Shown: positions 9,742 to 18,143 of the stretch, in pieces
How the letters are laid out: every line of letters starts with the position of its first letter
How positions within the stretch are numbered: position 1 is the first letter of the stretch
Source: Giesbergeria anulus
Lineage (GTDB): Bacteria > Pseudomonadota > Gammaproteobacteria > Burkholderiales > Burkholderiaceae_C
Length of the DNA stretch: 64,000 nucleotides
Assembly: GCF_900111115.1 (NCBI RefSeq)
Contig: NZ_FOGD01000005.1
Location: 105,373-169,372, forward strand
Reading direction: 5' to 3'
Notes under the pieces: model-generated
Told to the model about the DNA's origin: nothing
The model's input: only the letters and a program-made list of their open reading frames with translations
Databases searched by the model: none
Position numbers and translations under genes: made by a program

Positions 9742-10536
9742 TTAGCGCATGGGTCGGATTTCCCAGCCGCAGTCGCTTTGCAGAATGGCGGCGGTAGTGG
9801 CGCGGCTGTTGGCCTTAGACGCCAGCAGCACGTAGTGGCCGGTGTGGTCTTCGGGCTGGGCAATAAACTTGAGCGGCATAGCGTTGGCTACGCTGTCTTC
9901 AAAGCCCGGAATTTCGGACAGGCGCTTTTCCTGCTTGCCCAAGCTGGCGGGGCCGCGCAGTGGCGTCACGGTGCCGCCGGGGGCTACGCCATTGACGCGC
10001 ACATCGGGGGCAAACTCATAGGCCAACTGTTTGATAAGACCCACACCGGCGTGCTTGGAGGCCACATACAGCGGGCCGCCGCCTCCGGCATAAAACGCCG
10101 AGTTGGACAGGGTAAAAATCATGCTGCCGCCGCTGGCGCGCAGGTGCGCTGCCGCCGCGCTGGCCGCCAGCACATAGCCTTTGACGTTGACACCAAAAAT
10201 CTCGTCAAAGCTCTCGGCCACCTGTTCGGTGGACATCCTTTCCAACTTGGCAAAGAAATCCCACACCCCGGCATTGCCCACCAGTGTGTCGAGCTTGCCA
10301 AAGCGCGCCACCGTGGCCTCCACGGCGGCTACGTTGTCGGCAGGCGAACGCACATCACCAACCGAGACCACCACCTTGTCGCCAAACTCGGCCACCAAGC
10401 CATCGGCTTGATCGGCGCTGCGCACCATCACGCCGACACCCGCACAGCCTTCGGCAATAAAGCGCTTCACTACTGCCCGGCCGATGCCCGAGGCTCCGCC
10501 TGTGACCAAGGCCACATAACCATTTAGCCAACCCAT
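9742..10536 (-). CDS. cis-Dihydrodiol dehydrogenase of the short-chain dehydrogenase family
   Basis: A 264-residue SDR enzyme. It has the NAD-binding motif TGGASGIG near the N-terminus, NAG at about residue 88, the catalytic Ser in the ...LSNSAFYAGGG segment and YxxxK as YVASK. It resembles BphB/HcaB-type enzymes that oxidise the cis-dihydrodiol made by a ring-hydroxylating dioxygenase to a catechol. This role fits the neighbouring dioxygenase genes. I start it at 10536 (AAGGAAC upstream) rather than at an in-frame ATG ten codons earlier. A terminator-like hairpin lies just upstream, between it and the beta-subunit gene. Confidence 0.87.
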   Translation of the reverse strand: MGWLNGYVALVTGGASGIGRAVVKRFIAEGCAGVGVMVRSADQADGLVAEFGDKVVVSVGDVRSPADNVAAVEATVARFGKLDTLVGNAGVWDFFAKLERMSTEQVAESFDEIFGVNVKGYVLAASAAAAHLRASGGSMIFTLSNSAFYAGGGGPLYVASKHAGVGLIKQLAYEFAPDVRVNGVAPGGTVTPLRGPASLGKQEKRLSEIPGFEDSVANAMPLKFIAQPEDHTGHYVLLASKANSRATTAAILQSDCGWEIRPMR

Positions 10537-10566
10537 AACCGTTCCTTGTTTATGTACAGAAAACAA

Positions 10567-10585
10567 CCCCGGCGCGTGGCCGGGG
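10567..10585 (-). terminator. GC-rich hairpin followed by T-rich tract inside the aromatic operon
   Basis: On the minus strand CCCCGGC and GCCGGGG form a perfect 7-bp stem with a 5-base loop, followed by TTGTTTT. It sits after the dioxygenase beta-subunit stop and just before the dehydrogenase gene. A second small hairpin (GGTGCT/AGCACC, 10597-10610) precedes it. This looks like a rho-independent terminator or attenuator that would lower expression of the downstream half of the operon. Confidence 0.6.
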
Positions 10586-10616
10586 TATGAGCGCAGGGTG
10601 CTGTAGCACCCCGGCC

Positions 10617-11156
10617 TTAGAGGAACGTGTTGAGGTTCTTGGACATGAACACCGATTGGGTGATCAAGATCTTGCGCCGGGCAATCTGAAAGCTCTCACC
10701 TACGGCGCGAATCACGTCTTCACGGCGGCCCACCAGCAGGTCGTTGTCTTTTTCGACCCGGCTGCGGTAGTTGACAAAGCTCGAATGCACGACAAACTCG
10801 CCGGGCTGCTCGCCTTGGTAAACCTCAATGCCGCTAACCACATGGGCGTGGCGCGTAGCCGGGTCTTCAGCCCACGCGCTGGGCTGCTTGAAGCGGGTGA
10901 TACGGCGGGTCAAATCCAGCAGGTTGTCGTTGTACAACGCGCCGCCGTCGATTTGGTAAGCGCCCTTCTTGTCGTAGCGGCGGCGGTTTTCCATCGTCGG
11001 CATCCAATAGTGGATGTCTTGCGCCAGCAGAGCCAGCCAGTCGTCCCAGCGTTCGTTGTCCAACAGGCGTGCTTCGCGGTACAAAAACTGCTCAATGCGG
11101 CGCTGGGTTTCAGCATCCACAGAAATCTCGGCTTGGGGTGTGGCGACGGCGTTCAT
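10617..11156 (-). CDS. Aromatic ring-hydroxylating dioxygenase, beta (small) subunit
   Basis: A 179-residue protein of the SnoaL-like/NTF2-fold beta subunits of Rieske dioxygenases. Typical features are EARLLDNERWDDWLALLAQDIHYWMP near the N-terminal third (quoted in part: LDNERWDDWLALL) and the C-terminal ARRKILITQS region. It has no cofactor and shapes the alpha3beta3 hexamer. Its ATG overlaps the stop of the alpha-subunit gene, which fits stoichiometric, coupled synthesis. Confidence 0.93.
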   Translation of the reverse strand: MNAVATPQAEISVDAETQRRIEQFLYREARLLDNERWDDWLALLAQDIHYWMPTMENRRRYDKKGAYQIDGGALYNDNLLDLTRRITRFKQPSAWAEDPATRHAHVVSGIEVYQGEQPGEFVVHSSFVNYRSRVEKDNDLLVGRREDVIRAVGESFQIARRKILITQSVFMSKNLNTFL

Positions 11157-12541
11157 GCGGTCTCCTTGGTGCTGGTGGTGGGCAGGGTGGGAACGTCACG
11201 TTGGGGCACGTCTTGCCATTCCTGCGCTTTCATCAGATCGAGCCAGCGCTGGTAAAACGCGCGCTGATTGGCTTCATTGACCTGACCCCGAAACACATTG
11301 CATGGCAGGTCGGTGTCGGTGATGCGGGTGTTTTGGCCCAAGCCCAAATACAGGTCTTGCTGACGCGTGACAAACCCGGCATTGGTCTTGGTGCTGTATT
11401 CCCAGTTCTCGCCGTCGTCCATCTCAAACACACCGGAGGGGCTGAAGGTCATCATCGTGCCCTTGCGCCACTTGTCTTTGATCTCTTGCGGAGCCTTCTT
11501 GTTGACGAATGTCCAAGTGTGCAACTCGATCTGGCCGGGGCCACGGGGGTGCCAAGTGCGGAAGGTGTTTTGACCGGGCAAGAACGAGGTGTTAGGAAAC
11601 AAGGTGCAAGACGAGATGGCACCAATCATCTTGGAGCGCACTTCACCCAGACGCTCTTGCACCTTGGGTTGCAGCACGTACAAGTACTTCATCAGGTCTT
11701 TGTCGCCCAGCGTGGCACAGTTGCCCACGATGTCTTGGTTGAACTCCCAACCATGGCCGTTAAAGTTGACTTGGTACGACTCATGGGGCAGCTTGTGGAC
11801 TTCGGCCACCGAGCCGCCGACCATCGCCTTGGCACCGGAATCGTGCGTCCAACCTGCGTGCAAGATGTCGCCGACGAAGTTTTCCGAGGCGTATTTCCAG
11901 TTGCACTGGATGACAGACTTGACGCAACCACCAACAAACTCGGTGCCGCCTTCGTCCATATCAAAGATGGCGTCGAGGTAGTAGCGGAAGTCGCCCAGAT
12001 ACTCGGCCAGCGGGGGCGCGTTGGGGTCGAGCGTGGCAAAAATCAGGCCCTTGTAGCTGTCAATCTGCGCCACCGGGTGCAGACTGTGCTCGTTCTTGTC
12101 CATGCCCGTGGCTTCGTAAGCCTCGGAGGCATGCATCCCTTTCAGGCCGCCATCAATACCAAAGGCCCAGCCGTGGTAGTTGCACACAAATTGGCGGGCG
12201 TTGCCCAGGTCGGCAAACGTCACCTTGTTGCCACGGTGCGGGCAGGTGTTCAAGAAGCCACGGATGCTGTTGTCCTTTTGGCGCACGATGATGACGTTGT
12301 CTTCACCCATGTAGGTCGAGACAAAATCGCCCGACTTGGGGATTTGCGACTCGTGGCCGACAAACAGCCAGCAACGGGCAAAGATCTTTTCCAATTCCTG
12401 CTCGTAAATGTCGCGATCCCAAAAGATGTCGCGCGACATGCGGCCCTTGTCCAGATCCATCATGCGATCCAGACGGGCAATGGCCTCGGCCACGGGCCGA
12501 CGCTTGAGCCGCTCGGGCAGGGATGTATTGTGTTGACTCAC
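11153..12541 (-). CDS. Aromatic ring-hydroxylating dioxygenase, alpha (large) subunit
   Basis: A 462-residue Rieske oxygenase alpha subunit. The Rieske [2Fe-2S] ligands are C100, H102, C120 and H123, with the standard 17-residue gap. The catalytic iron motif is visible as NFVGDILHAGWTH with H228 and H233 five residues apart. It begins with GTG at 12541, preceded by TAAGGAG. Length and motifs place it with the biphenyl/naphthalene/phenylpropionate-type enzymes that add both atoms of O2 to make a cis-dihydrodiol. With beta subunit, ferredoxin and dehydrogenase adjacent, the assignment to an oxygenolytic upper pathway is firm; the substrate is not known. Confidence 0.93.
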   Translation of the reverse strand: MSQHNTSLPERLKRRPVAEAIARLDRMMDLDKGRMSRDIFWDRDIYEQELEKIFARCWLFVGHESQIPKSGDFVSTYMGEDNVIIVRQKDNSIRGFLNTCPHRGNKVTFADLGNARQFVCNYHGWAFGIDGGLKGMHASEAYEATGMDKNEHSLHPVAQIDSYKGLIFATLDPNAPPLAEYLGDFRYYLDAIFDMDEGGTEFVGGCVKSVIQCNWKYASENFVGDILHAGWTHDSGAKAMVGGSVAEVHKLPHESYQVNFNGHGWEFNQDIVGNCATLGDKDLMKYLYVLQPKVQERLGEVRSKMIGAISSCTLFPNTSFLPGQNTFRTWHPRGPGQIELHTWTFVNKKAPQEIKDKWRKGTMMTFSPSGVFEMDDGENWEYSTKTNAGFVTRQQDLYLGLGQNTRITDTDLPCNVFRGQVNEANQRAFYQRWLDLMKAQEWQDVPQRDVPTLPTTSTKETA

Positions 12542-12553
12542 GTTGTTTGCTCC

Positions 12554-12901
12554 TTAAATGCCGCCAGCCGCTTCGTCGGCTTCTTGGCTCAAATCCACCA
12601 GCACATCGTCACCTTGCGTTGTCACCTTGTAGGTGCGCAACGCCACTTCACAGGGCCAGCCCATAGGCTGGCCGCTGGGAATATGGAAAGTCCCGTCATG
12701 CACGGGGCAGGCAATCAGATCGCCATCAACGATCTCGCCTTCAGCCAGCGAGGCCGTAGCGTGGGTGCAGCCGTCTTGGGTGGCATAAAAGGTGCCATCA
12801 ACGTTGTAGACCGCCAATTCACAGGCACCGACCAATTGCTTGCGCACCTGCCCAGCGGGCAGTTCGCCTTTTTTGAACAGGTAAATGGGTTGTTCAGTCA
12901 T
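12554..12901 (-). CDS. Rieske-type [2Fe-2S] ferredoxin of the dioxygenase
   Basis: A 115-residue Rieske ferredoxin with C-x-H (CTH), a 17-residue spacer and C-x2-H (CPVH), the standard ligand set. It carries electrons from the reductase to the alpha subunit. The ATG at 12901 is preferred over an in-frame start at 12934 because homologous sequence begins with MTEQPIYLFKKGEL and the longer form would run into the upstream gene. It lies 10 bases after the extradiol dioxygenase gene. Confidence 0.9.
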   Translation of the reverse strand: MTEQPIYLFKKGELPAGQVRKQLVGACELAVYNVDGTFYATQDGCTHATASLAEGEIVDGDLIACPVHDGTFHIPSGQPMGWPCEVALRTYKVTTQGDDVLVDLSQEADEAAGGI

Positions 12902-12911
12902 GGGCCAACTT

Positions 12912-13751
12912 TCAGGCGGCGTGCAACTGCACAAAGCCCAAGCCCGTCACCCATTCGGGCACGGCGGCGTAATCGATGATTTCGCCCTTGGCACCGGGCA
13001 TCGCGCCCATCGCACAGGCCCACTGGCGGATTTCCATGCCACCGTTGCCGCCGTTGGCCAAGATGTAGTCGTCGCTCAGGGCTTCCATCGCGGCCAAGTC
13101 GCCGCGCACGGCGTAGTCCATGATTTCGCGGTCAAAGGCTTCATTGACCTTGCCCATCTCTGGCACGCCCACCCAGTGGCTGATGCCACCGCTGCCAATC
13201 ACGACCACGCGCTCGTCGTCTGGGCTGGCTTCAATGGCGGCCTTGATGGCCGCGCCCAACTCAATCACGCGGCGCATCTTGATGAACGGATCAACCCCCG
13301 AAGCCAAGTACACCGGAATGGTGCCGATCTGCTGGCCCTTGGCACGCACCGGCTCAATGATGAGTTGGTTCGGAATCGCCACAGCATGGTCTACGGTGAA
13401 GGCGCGGCCCACCGCCCAGTCAAAGCCGTTGTCCTTGCCGTGCTCGGCAATGAAGCTGGCCAGTTTTTGGTTGTCAGGAATCACGCCCCTGCGCAGGCCG
13501 GGCAGCGGATCAATCGGGCCATCGACGTCGCCAGTCCCAATCAGGTACTGCGGCAGGCAGCCGGTGCCAAACAACATATAGTGGTCAGCACCAATCACCA
13601 CGGCGCTGGTGGCGTTCAGACCGGCCAGACGCTCAGCACAGGTGGCAAAAGCCCCCCACATACGCTGGGCAACAGCCTCTTGCGGCGCATTGGGCGCAAT
13701 GAACATCACCGGATCGTGCGGCACTAAAAAGCCGCCAACAATTTTTCCCAC
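12912..13751 (-). CDS. Class III (LigB-family) extradiol ring-cleavage dioxygenase, catalytic subunit
   Basis: A 279-residue LigB-superfamily protein. The N-terminal GGFLVPHDP carries the expected metal-ligand His, and the sequence continues through VVIGADHYML, a DHAVAIP segment and VVVIGSGGISHW, all typical of the family. It should cleave a catechol next to one hydroxyl using Fe(II). A GTG at 13751 after AAGGA is the best start; an in-frame ATG upstream would overlap the small-subunit gene. The gene before it encodes a LigA-like small subunit, so the enzyme probably resembles LigAB or CarBaBb rather than the single-subunit MhpB. Confidence 0.85.
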   Translation of the reverse strand: MGKIVGGFLVPHDPVMFIAPNAPQEAVAQRMWGAFATCAERLAGLNATSAVVIGADHYMLFGTGCLPQYLIGTGDVDGPIDPLPGLRRGVIPDNQKLASFIAEHGKDNGFDWAVGRAFTVDHAVAIPNQLIIEPVRAKGQQIGTIPVYLASGVDPFIKMRRVIELGAAIKAAIEASPDDERVVVIGSGGISHWVGVPEMGKVNEAFDREIMDYAVRGDLAAMEALSDDYILANGGNGGMEIRQWACAMGAMPGAKGEIIDYAAVPEWVTGLGFVQLHAA

Positions 13752-13765
13752 AGCCAGTCCTTGGT

Positions 13766-14065
13766 TTATTGCTTGAGGGCAGCAGAGAACACCGGCTCTG
13801 TTGCGCTGGATTCGGGGCGTAGGGCCTGCATGTAGGCCACTGGCGAACGGTTGGGGGCGTTTTCTTGCCAAAAGCCCATCGTCAGCATCGGATGTACGCC
13901 ATGCTTTTGCATCGCGGCCACATCAAAGGTTTGCACCCAGTGGCGCTCCTCGTCGGTCAGGGCATAGCGTTCGAGCAGCTTGTCGCTCTCTTCTTTAAAA
14001 CGCTGCTTGATGCTGCGGTCAATGCACAGTTGGTACAGCAGCTTTTCCACCACATTGCGGCTCAT
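13766..14065 (-). CDS. LigA-like small subunit of the extradiol dioxygenase
   Basis: A 99-residue, mostly helical protein. The segment RYALTDEERHWVQTFDV followed by a conserved G-V-H-P resembles the alpha (LigA) subunit of protocatechuate 4,5-dioxygenase and the CarBa-type small subunits, in which it covers the active site of the LigB-like subunit. The ATG at 14065 follows AAGAGGAATCACTCC; an open frame extends upstream to 14236 but that part is an overlap with the hydrolase gene. It lies 14 bases before the catalytic subunit, in the order small then large as in lig and car clusters. Confidence 0.78.
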   Translation of the reverse strand: MSRNVVEKLLYQLCIDRSIKQRFKEESDKLLERYALTDEERHWVQTFDVAAMQKHGVHPMLTMGFWQENAPNRSPVAYMQALRPESSATEPVFSAALKQ

Positions 14066-14078
14066 GGAGTGATTCCTC

Positions 14079-14900
14079 TTAAGCGCAAAAATCGCGCACC
14101 AGTTGCAAGAAGCGGGCGCGGTGCTCGGTTTGCACCCAGTGGCCGCACTGACCGAACAGATGGAATTCAGCCTTGGGAATGGCGTTGGCCAACATCCAGC
14201 CGCATTGCACCGGCACCACCTTGTCTTCGCGGCCATGCAGCACCAGCGTGGGCGCTTGCACCTTGGCTAGCACGGCTTCAGGGAAGCCTTTGAGGACGGT
14301 CGGGCCATCCGGGTTGGGCTTGGGGATGAGCTGGCTCAGGGCCTCTTGCGCGCCGGGGCGGGCGCTGGCCTCGTAGCGGGTGCGGATCATCTCTTCGGTG
14401 ATGATGGATTGGTCGTACGGGAACAGGCGCATCGTGCGTTCCATGTTCTCCATCGACGGTTCGTACTCGGTGGCCGAACGCAGGCCGGGGGTTTGCTCAA
14501 ACTCGCCCGCAGGGGTGCCCAGCAGCACCAGCTTCTCAACACGGTCGGGGGCAAAGGTAGCCAAACCAATGGCCAGCGCACCACCAAACGAGTTACCCAC
14601 AAACGAGGCTTTGTCGATACCCAGCGCATCCAAGATACCCAGCAGATGGCGCACCCACAGCTTCATGTCGTACTTGCTGTCGGACTTGAACTCGGTAAAA
14701 CCAAAACCGGCAATGTCGGGGGCAATCACGCGGAACTGGTCAGCCAAATCGGGCATGACCTTGCTCCAGTTCGTCCACGCCGAAACGCCGGGGCCGGAGC
14801 CGTGCAACAGAAACAGCGGCTTGCCCATGCCCGCCTCTAGGTAGTTGGTCTGGTGATCGGCGGCGACCACGGTCTTGCCGATGCCGGGGTGATGGCTCAT
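14079..14900 (-). CDS. Meta-cleavage product C-C hydrolase (alpha/beta hydrolase)
   Basis: A 273-residue alpha/beta hydrolase of the BphD/MhpC/DmpD type. The HGSGPGVSAW oxyanion region, nucleophile S104 in GNSFGG, D226 in GREDKVVP and H254 in GQCGHW form the expected triad. It should split the ring-cleavage product into 2-hydroxypenta-2,4-dienoate and an acid. It is the promoter-proximal gene of the operon, with GGAGGAAATTTC before its ATG. A perfect inverted repeat overlaps the region just upstream of that ribosome site, a likely operator. Its product could be processed by dmpE, dmpF and dmpG encoded further right. Confidence 0.9.
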   Translation of the reverse strand: MSHHPGIGKTVVAADHQTNYLEAGMGKPLFLLHGSGPGVSAWTNWSKVMPDLADQFRVIAPDIAGFGFTEFKSDSKYDMKLWVRHLLGILDALGIDKASFVGNSFGGALAIGLATFAPDRVEKLVLLGTPAGEFEQTPGLRSATEYEPSMENMERTMRLFPYDQSIITEEMIRTRYEASARPGAQEALSQLIPKPNPDGPTVLKGFPEAVLAKVQAPTLVLHGREDKVVPVQCGWMLANAIPKAEFHLFGQCGHWVQTEHRARFLQLVRDFCA

Positions 14901-14908
14901 GAAATTTC

Positions 14909-14936
14909 CTCCATACAGATGTGTATGTGTATGGAG
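14909..14936. promoter_or_regulatory. Candidate TetR operator overlapping the hydrolase leader
   Basis: CTCCATACA and TGTATGGAG form a perfect 9-bp inverted repeat separated by 10 bases, immediately upstream of the hydrolase ribosome site and between the divergent hydrolase and TetR genes. Position and symmetry fit an operator of the divergent TetR regulator; binding is inferred. Confidence 0.55.
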
Positions 14937-15030
14937 CGCGATTTTGATTTATCTCAAACTCTGACTGGACAGGGTATTCCCTAGTGCAGCTTGATTTTTA
15001 TACAATTTCTTTTTAAAAACAAATGGTTGC

Positions 15031-15046
15031 TTATCAATTTTGATAA
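15031..15046. promoter_or_regulatory. AT-rich inverted repeat in the divergent promoter region
   Basis: TTATCAA and TTGATAA form a perfect 7-bp inverted repeat with a 2-base spacer in the AT-rich gap between the hydrolase and tetR genes. It may be a second operator or part of the promoters. The rest of the 227-base gap holds AT-rich stretches suitable for promoters, but I cannot assign -35/-10 boxes confidently. Confidence 0.4.
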
Positions 15047-15127
15047 TTCCCAAGCGAAAAAGTACAGCTTTCTGCCCTACCACGGCAAAGGCCCTAGGGG
15101 TAGGCAGGGTGGGGGGCCGTCCCTAGA

Positions 15128-15769
15128 ATGACGCCCCACCTTGTGTCTTCCCACGCCATGCCCCACCCACCTGCTTCTTCTGCCGATGCTGCACACGATG
15201 TTTCGGCGTCGGCCCCCGCCAAAGTCCAGCTCACTCCAGCAGACTGGATTGCCGCCGCCACCCATGTGCTGCGCGATAAAAGTATTGATGCGGTGCGTGT
15301 AGATGTGCTGGCAAAAGTGCTCAACGTCACGCGGGGTAGCTTTTACTGGCACTTTAAAGACCGCAACGACTTGTTAGAGCGCGTGCTGCAACGCTGGCGC
15401 GATGCAGCCACCGAGCAGATCATCGAGCGCTTTGAAAAAACGCCGCCCGAGCAGCGCATCCGTGAGTTCTTAACACTGCCCTTTCGTGGCCAAACCGCGC
15501 AAAACTCGGCCTCGATAGAGCTGGCTATCCGTGCTTGGGCGCGGCGCGACGCACTGGCCCGCCAAGCGGTAGAGACCATCGACAGTCACCGCCTAGCCTA
15601 CATCGCCCAATGCTTTGGCGAACTGGGCTTTAGCCCTGAAGAGGCCAAAATGCGCGCGTTTTTGGTCTATGGCTACATGGTGAATGAATCGCTGCTGCGC
15701 ACCCAAGGCAATGAGCAAGAGCGCTACGCCCGCCGCGCGTTTGTTGAGCGCACCGTGCTGGCACGTTGA
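15128..15769 (+). CDS. TetR-family transcriptional regulator
   Basis: A protein of up to 213 residues with an N-terminal TetR helix-turn-helix (IDAVRVDVLAKVLNVTRGSFYWHFKDRNDLLE, recognised by the VTRGSFYWHFKDR segment) and a helical C-terminal ligand domain. ATGs at 15128 and 15158 are both possible starts; the residues between them are poorly conserved. It is transcribed divergently from the aromatic operon and probably controls it through the inverted repeats in the shared gap. The effector is likely a pathway substrate or intermediate (inference). Confidence 0.88.
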   Translation: MTPHLVSSHAMPHPPASSADAAHDVSASAPAKVQLTPADWIAAATHVLRDKSIDAVRVDVLAKVLNVTRGSFYWHFKDRNDLLERVLQRWRDAATEQIIERFEKTPPEQRIREFLTLPFRGQTAQNSASIELAIRAWARRDALARQAVETIDSHRLAYIAQCFGELGFSPEEAKMRAFLVYGYMVNESLLRTQGNEQERYARRAFVERTVLAR

Positions 15770-15784
15770 GAATACTGACAGCCG

Positions 15785-17194
15785 CTAACGGGGCGATACT
15801 GGCGACTTGTGCCCCCACCTTTCTAGGCAACGCCAAAGCATCCACGCAAACGCTACAGCACACAGGGCCAAGGCCAATCCACTGCTGATCCAAAAAGTGG
15901 CTGCTGAAGGCTGCGCGGGCCACGGGCCCACACCGTGGTAGGCCAAGGCGTAGCCACCGCCCAGCCCCGCACACCACAGCAGCACGCTATAGACCAGCAG
16001 CGGTGCCACGGTGATGCCATAGCAGCGCAATGCAAACAGGCAAAAGCATTGCACTGCATCGAGCAGATGGTAAAGCGCCACCCAACCCAGCAACTGCGCC
16101 GCCAGTGCCACCACTGCCGGGTGTTCAGAATACAAACTAGCAATAGAGCCTTTAAAGCCCCACACTGCCACTGTGAGCACACAAGCCATCAGTGCGACCA
16201 GCCCAAAGCCGGTCAGGGCGGCATGGCGGGCATGGGCCTCTTGGCCCGCGCCACGCCAAAAGCTGATGCGGGCGCTGGCGGCAATCGCCAGCGACAGCGG
16301 CACCATGTAGAGCACGGCAGCCAAGTTGGCCGCAATCTGGTGGGCACCTGCTGCTGTGGTGCCTTGGCGGGCAATGAACAATGCCATCAGCGTGAACGAG
16401 GTCACCTCCACCAGCACCGTCAGCCCGGCAGGCACGCCCAAGCGCAAAAACCGCCACAATTGCAGCACATCGGGGCGCTCTAAGCGCTGCCACAGGTGCA
16501 AGGGCAAGTAAATTTCTTGCGTGCGCGACAGCCAAACGGCCAAGCTGAGCATGGCCGCATACACCACTAGCGTGGCCCAAGCACAGCCCACGGCGCCCAA
16601 TGCTGGCACGCCCAAGCCGCCAAAAGTCCACCACACCGACAGCAGCACCTTGAGCGGCAGTGCCAACACCTGAATCCACGTAATCAGCCGGGGATGACCA
16701 ATGGCTTGGTTCAGGGTACTAAACAGCCGAAACAGCAAGGTCAAAGGCAAGGCCAAAGCCAACACGCCCAAATACTGGCCCACCATAGGATGCAGTAGCG
16801 CGGGCACTTGGGCCGCTGCCAGCAAAGGCTCTGGGTGCTGGAGCACTGCCGCCCCCAGCGCTGCGGCCAGCAGCCCCAAATACAGGGACTGGCGAAACGA
16901 GACCCCCATGCGCGTATTTTGCTGCGCCCCACGCAACTGGGCCCAGACCGGCAACAAAGCTTGTAACACCCCGACCAGCCCTACTGAGATACTAAGAAAA
17001 ATGGCCGAAGCTACCGACAGCGCCGCCAGCGACGCCTCGGCATGGCGTCCGGCCACGATGGTGTCGGTGATGCCAAAGGCCATTACTGCCAGTTGCCCCA
17101 CCAGCACCGTGCCCGCATGGCGCGCAATGGTGGCAAGGTCAGACCAGCGCTGGGGCATGGGGGGCTGGGGTACAGCAGGGGAGGGGACATTCAT
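15785..17194 (-). CDS. MATE-family multidrug/sodium efflux protein (NorM-like)
   Basis: About 469 residues with twelve predicted hydrophobic segments and the MATE layout: two related halves, GQLAVMAFGITDTIVAG near the N-terminus and GVPAGLTVLVEVTSF at the start of the second half. It should export cationic or aromatic compounds in exchange for Na+ or H+. The start at 17194 has GGAGAAG nine bases upstream; an alternative ATG at 17212 follows the stop of the preceding gene by one base. The frame open upstream of that is antisense to nothing conserved and was excluded. Confidence 0.85.
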   Translation of the reverse strand: MNVPSPAVPQPPMPQRWSDLATIARHAGTVLVGQLAVMAFGITDTIVAGRHAEASLAALSVASAIFLSISVGLVGVLQALLPVWAQLRGAQQNTRMGVSFRQSLYLGLLAAALGAAVLQHPEPLLAAAQVPALLHPMVGQYLGVLALALPLTLLFRLFSTLNQAIGHPRLITWIQVLALPLKVLLSVWWTFGGLGVPALGAVGCAWATLVVYAAMLSLAVWLSRTQEIYLPLHLWQRLERPDVLQLWRFLRLGVPAGLTVLVEVTSFTLMALFIARQGTTAAGAHQIAANLAAVLYMVPLSLAIAASARISFWRGAGQEAHARHAALTGFGLVALMACVLTVAVWGFKGSIASLYSEHPAVVALAAQLLGWVALYHLLDAVQCFCLFALRCYGITVAPLLVYSVLLWCAGLGGGYALAYHGVGPWPAQPSAATFWISSGLALALCAVAFAWMLWRCLERWGHKSPVSPR

Positions 17195-17213
17195 GCGGGC
17201 GCGCTTCTCCATC

Positions 17214-18023
17214 TCAAGGATGCAGGCCCGCCACGGCGGCCAACAAGGGCGCTGGCGACACAGCCGTGGGCGACTGAAACGGATTGCCCTGCACCAGCAC
17301 GATGGCCGCCGTGGGCGCGGCGGCCAGCGCAAACAACAACACCGCCACCAATGCGGCGCGCGGCTGCGTGACATGCACCACCGCAATCGACAGCAACGTG
17401 ACCAAGCCTAAAAAGCCCATTGCTAGCCATTTGAGCGGATTGACATGCGTTTGGCTCAGGCCCGCACGCACATCGCGCTGATCGCGTGTGCTCATCACCT
17501 GATCGAGCATCAGCTTTTGCACCACGGCCCCAGCACTGGCTGCGGTAGTGGGGCTGGCCAGCAGCGTCAACAAAGCATCAGCGTGCTGCGCAACACTGGT
17601 ACTGCTGCGCCGCTGGGCCAGCAAAGGCCACTCGCTGGCGCTGGCTTGGGCGTAGGCCACGGTGGCCGTTTGCACCTGTTGGCGCAACGGCGGAGCCAGC
17701 GTACCCGACAGAGCGGCCAAACTGCGCAGCGCATCGGCCTCTTTAAACACTGCATTGGCGGCACGGTCGCGGGCGCTCCAAGTGTCATTGGCTAAAAAAG
17801 CCAGCGTCAGGCCAAACAGCACACTGATGACATTGATAAAAGGCGGTGCCACACCGCTCAGTGTGCCCAGCCAAGGGCCGGTACGCGGATGGTGCAAGCC
17901 ACGCTGGACCAACGCGGCAGCCAAGCAAGTGCCAGCCACCGCCAACCCGGCATAGCCATAGTGGTCATACATTGACCAATCAGCCGTCAAGTGCAACAGA
18001 ATGTCAGATTGTTGTTCATCCAT
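17214..18023 (-). CDS. DUF4239 (bestrophin-like) membrane protein
   Basis: A 269-residue protein with a hydrophobic segment near the N-terminus, a second around VISVLFGLTLAFLANDTW, a soluble helical middle and two C-terminal membrane segments. The FGLTLAFLANDTWxxRDRA motif is typical of the DUF4239/bestrophin-like family. Function is not established. It ends just before the MATE gene on the same strand, suggesting a two-gene unit. The ATG at 18023 is preceded by an in-frame TTG at 18029; neither has a strong ribosome site. Confidence 0.7.
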   Translation of the reverse strand: MDEQQSDILLHLTADWSMYDHYGYAGLAVAGTCLAAALVQRGLHHPRTGPWLGTLSGVAPPFINVISVLFGLTLAFLANDTWSARDRAANAVFKEADALRSLAALSGTLAPPLRQQVQTATVAYAQASASEWPLLAQRRSSTSVAQHADALLTLLASPTTAASAGAVVQKLMLDQVMSTRDQRDVRAGLSQTHVNPLKWLAMGFLGLVTLLSIAVVHVTQPRAALVAVLLFALAAAPTAAIVLVQGNPFQSPTAVSPAPLLAAVAGLHP

Positions 18024-18143
18024 GGGCAATTAAGTAAGCAAATGTAAGTGAATCCAAAGAAAATTATTGATAATTTCCTTGGCCGTGCTCATGCGTACAA
18101 GCGTCTGCATGCTTCATACCTGTGTTGGTTAGGGAGAAAACTC

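Noticed and set aside
11069..12979. Long plus-strand open frame of 636 residues
   Set aside because: It is antisense to the dioxygenase alpha, beta and ferredoxin genes, which carry full cofactor motifs; the frame has no domain and arises from GC-rich codon bias.
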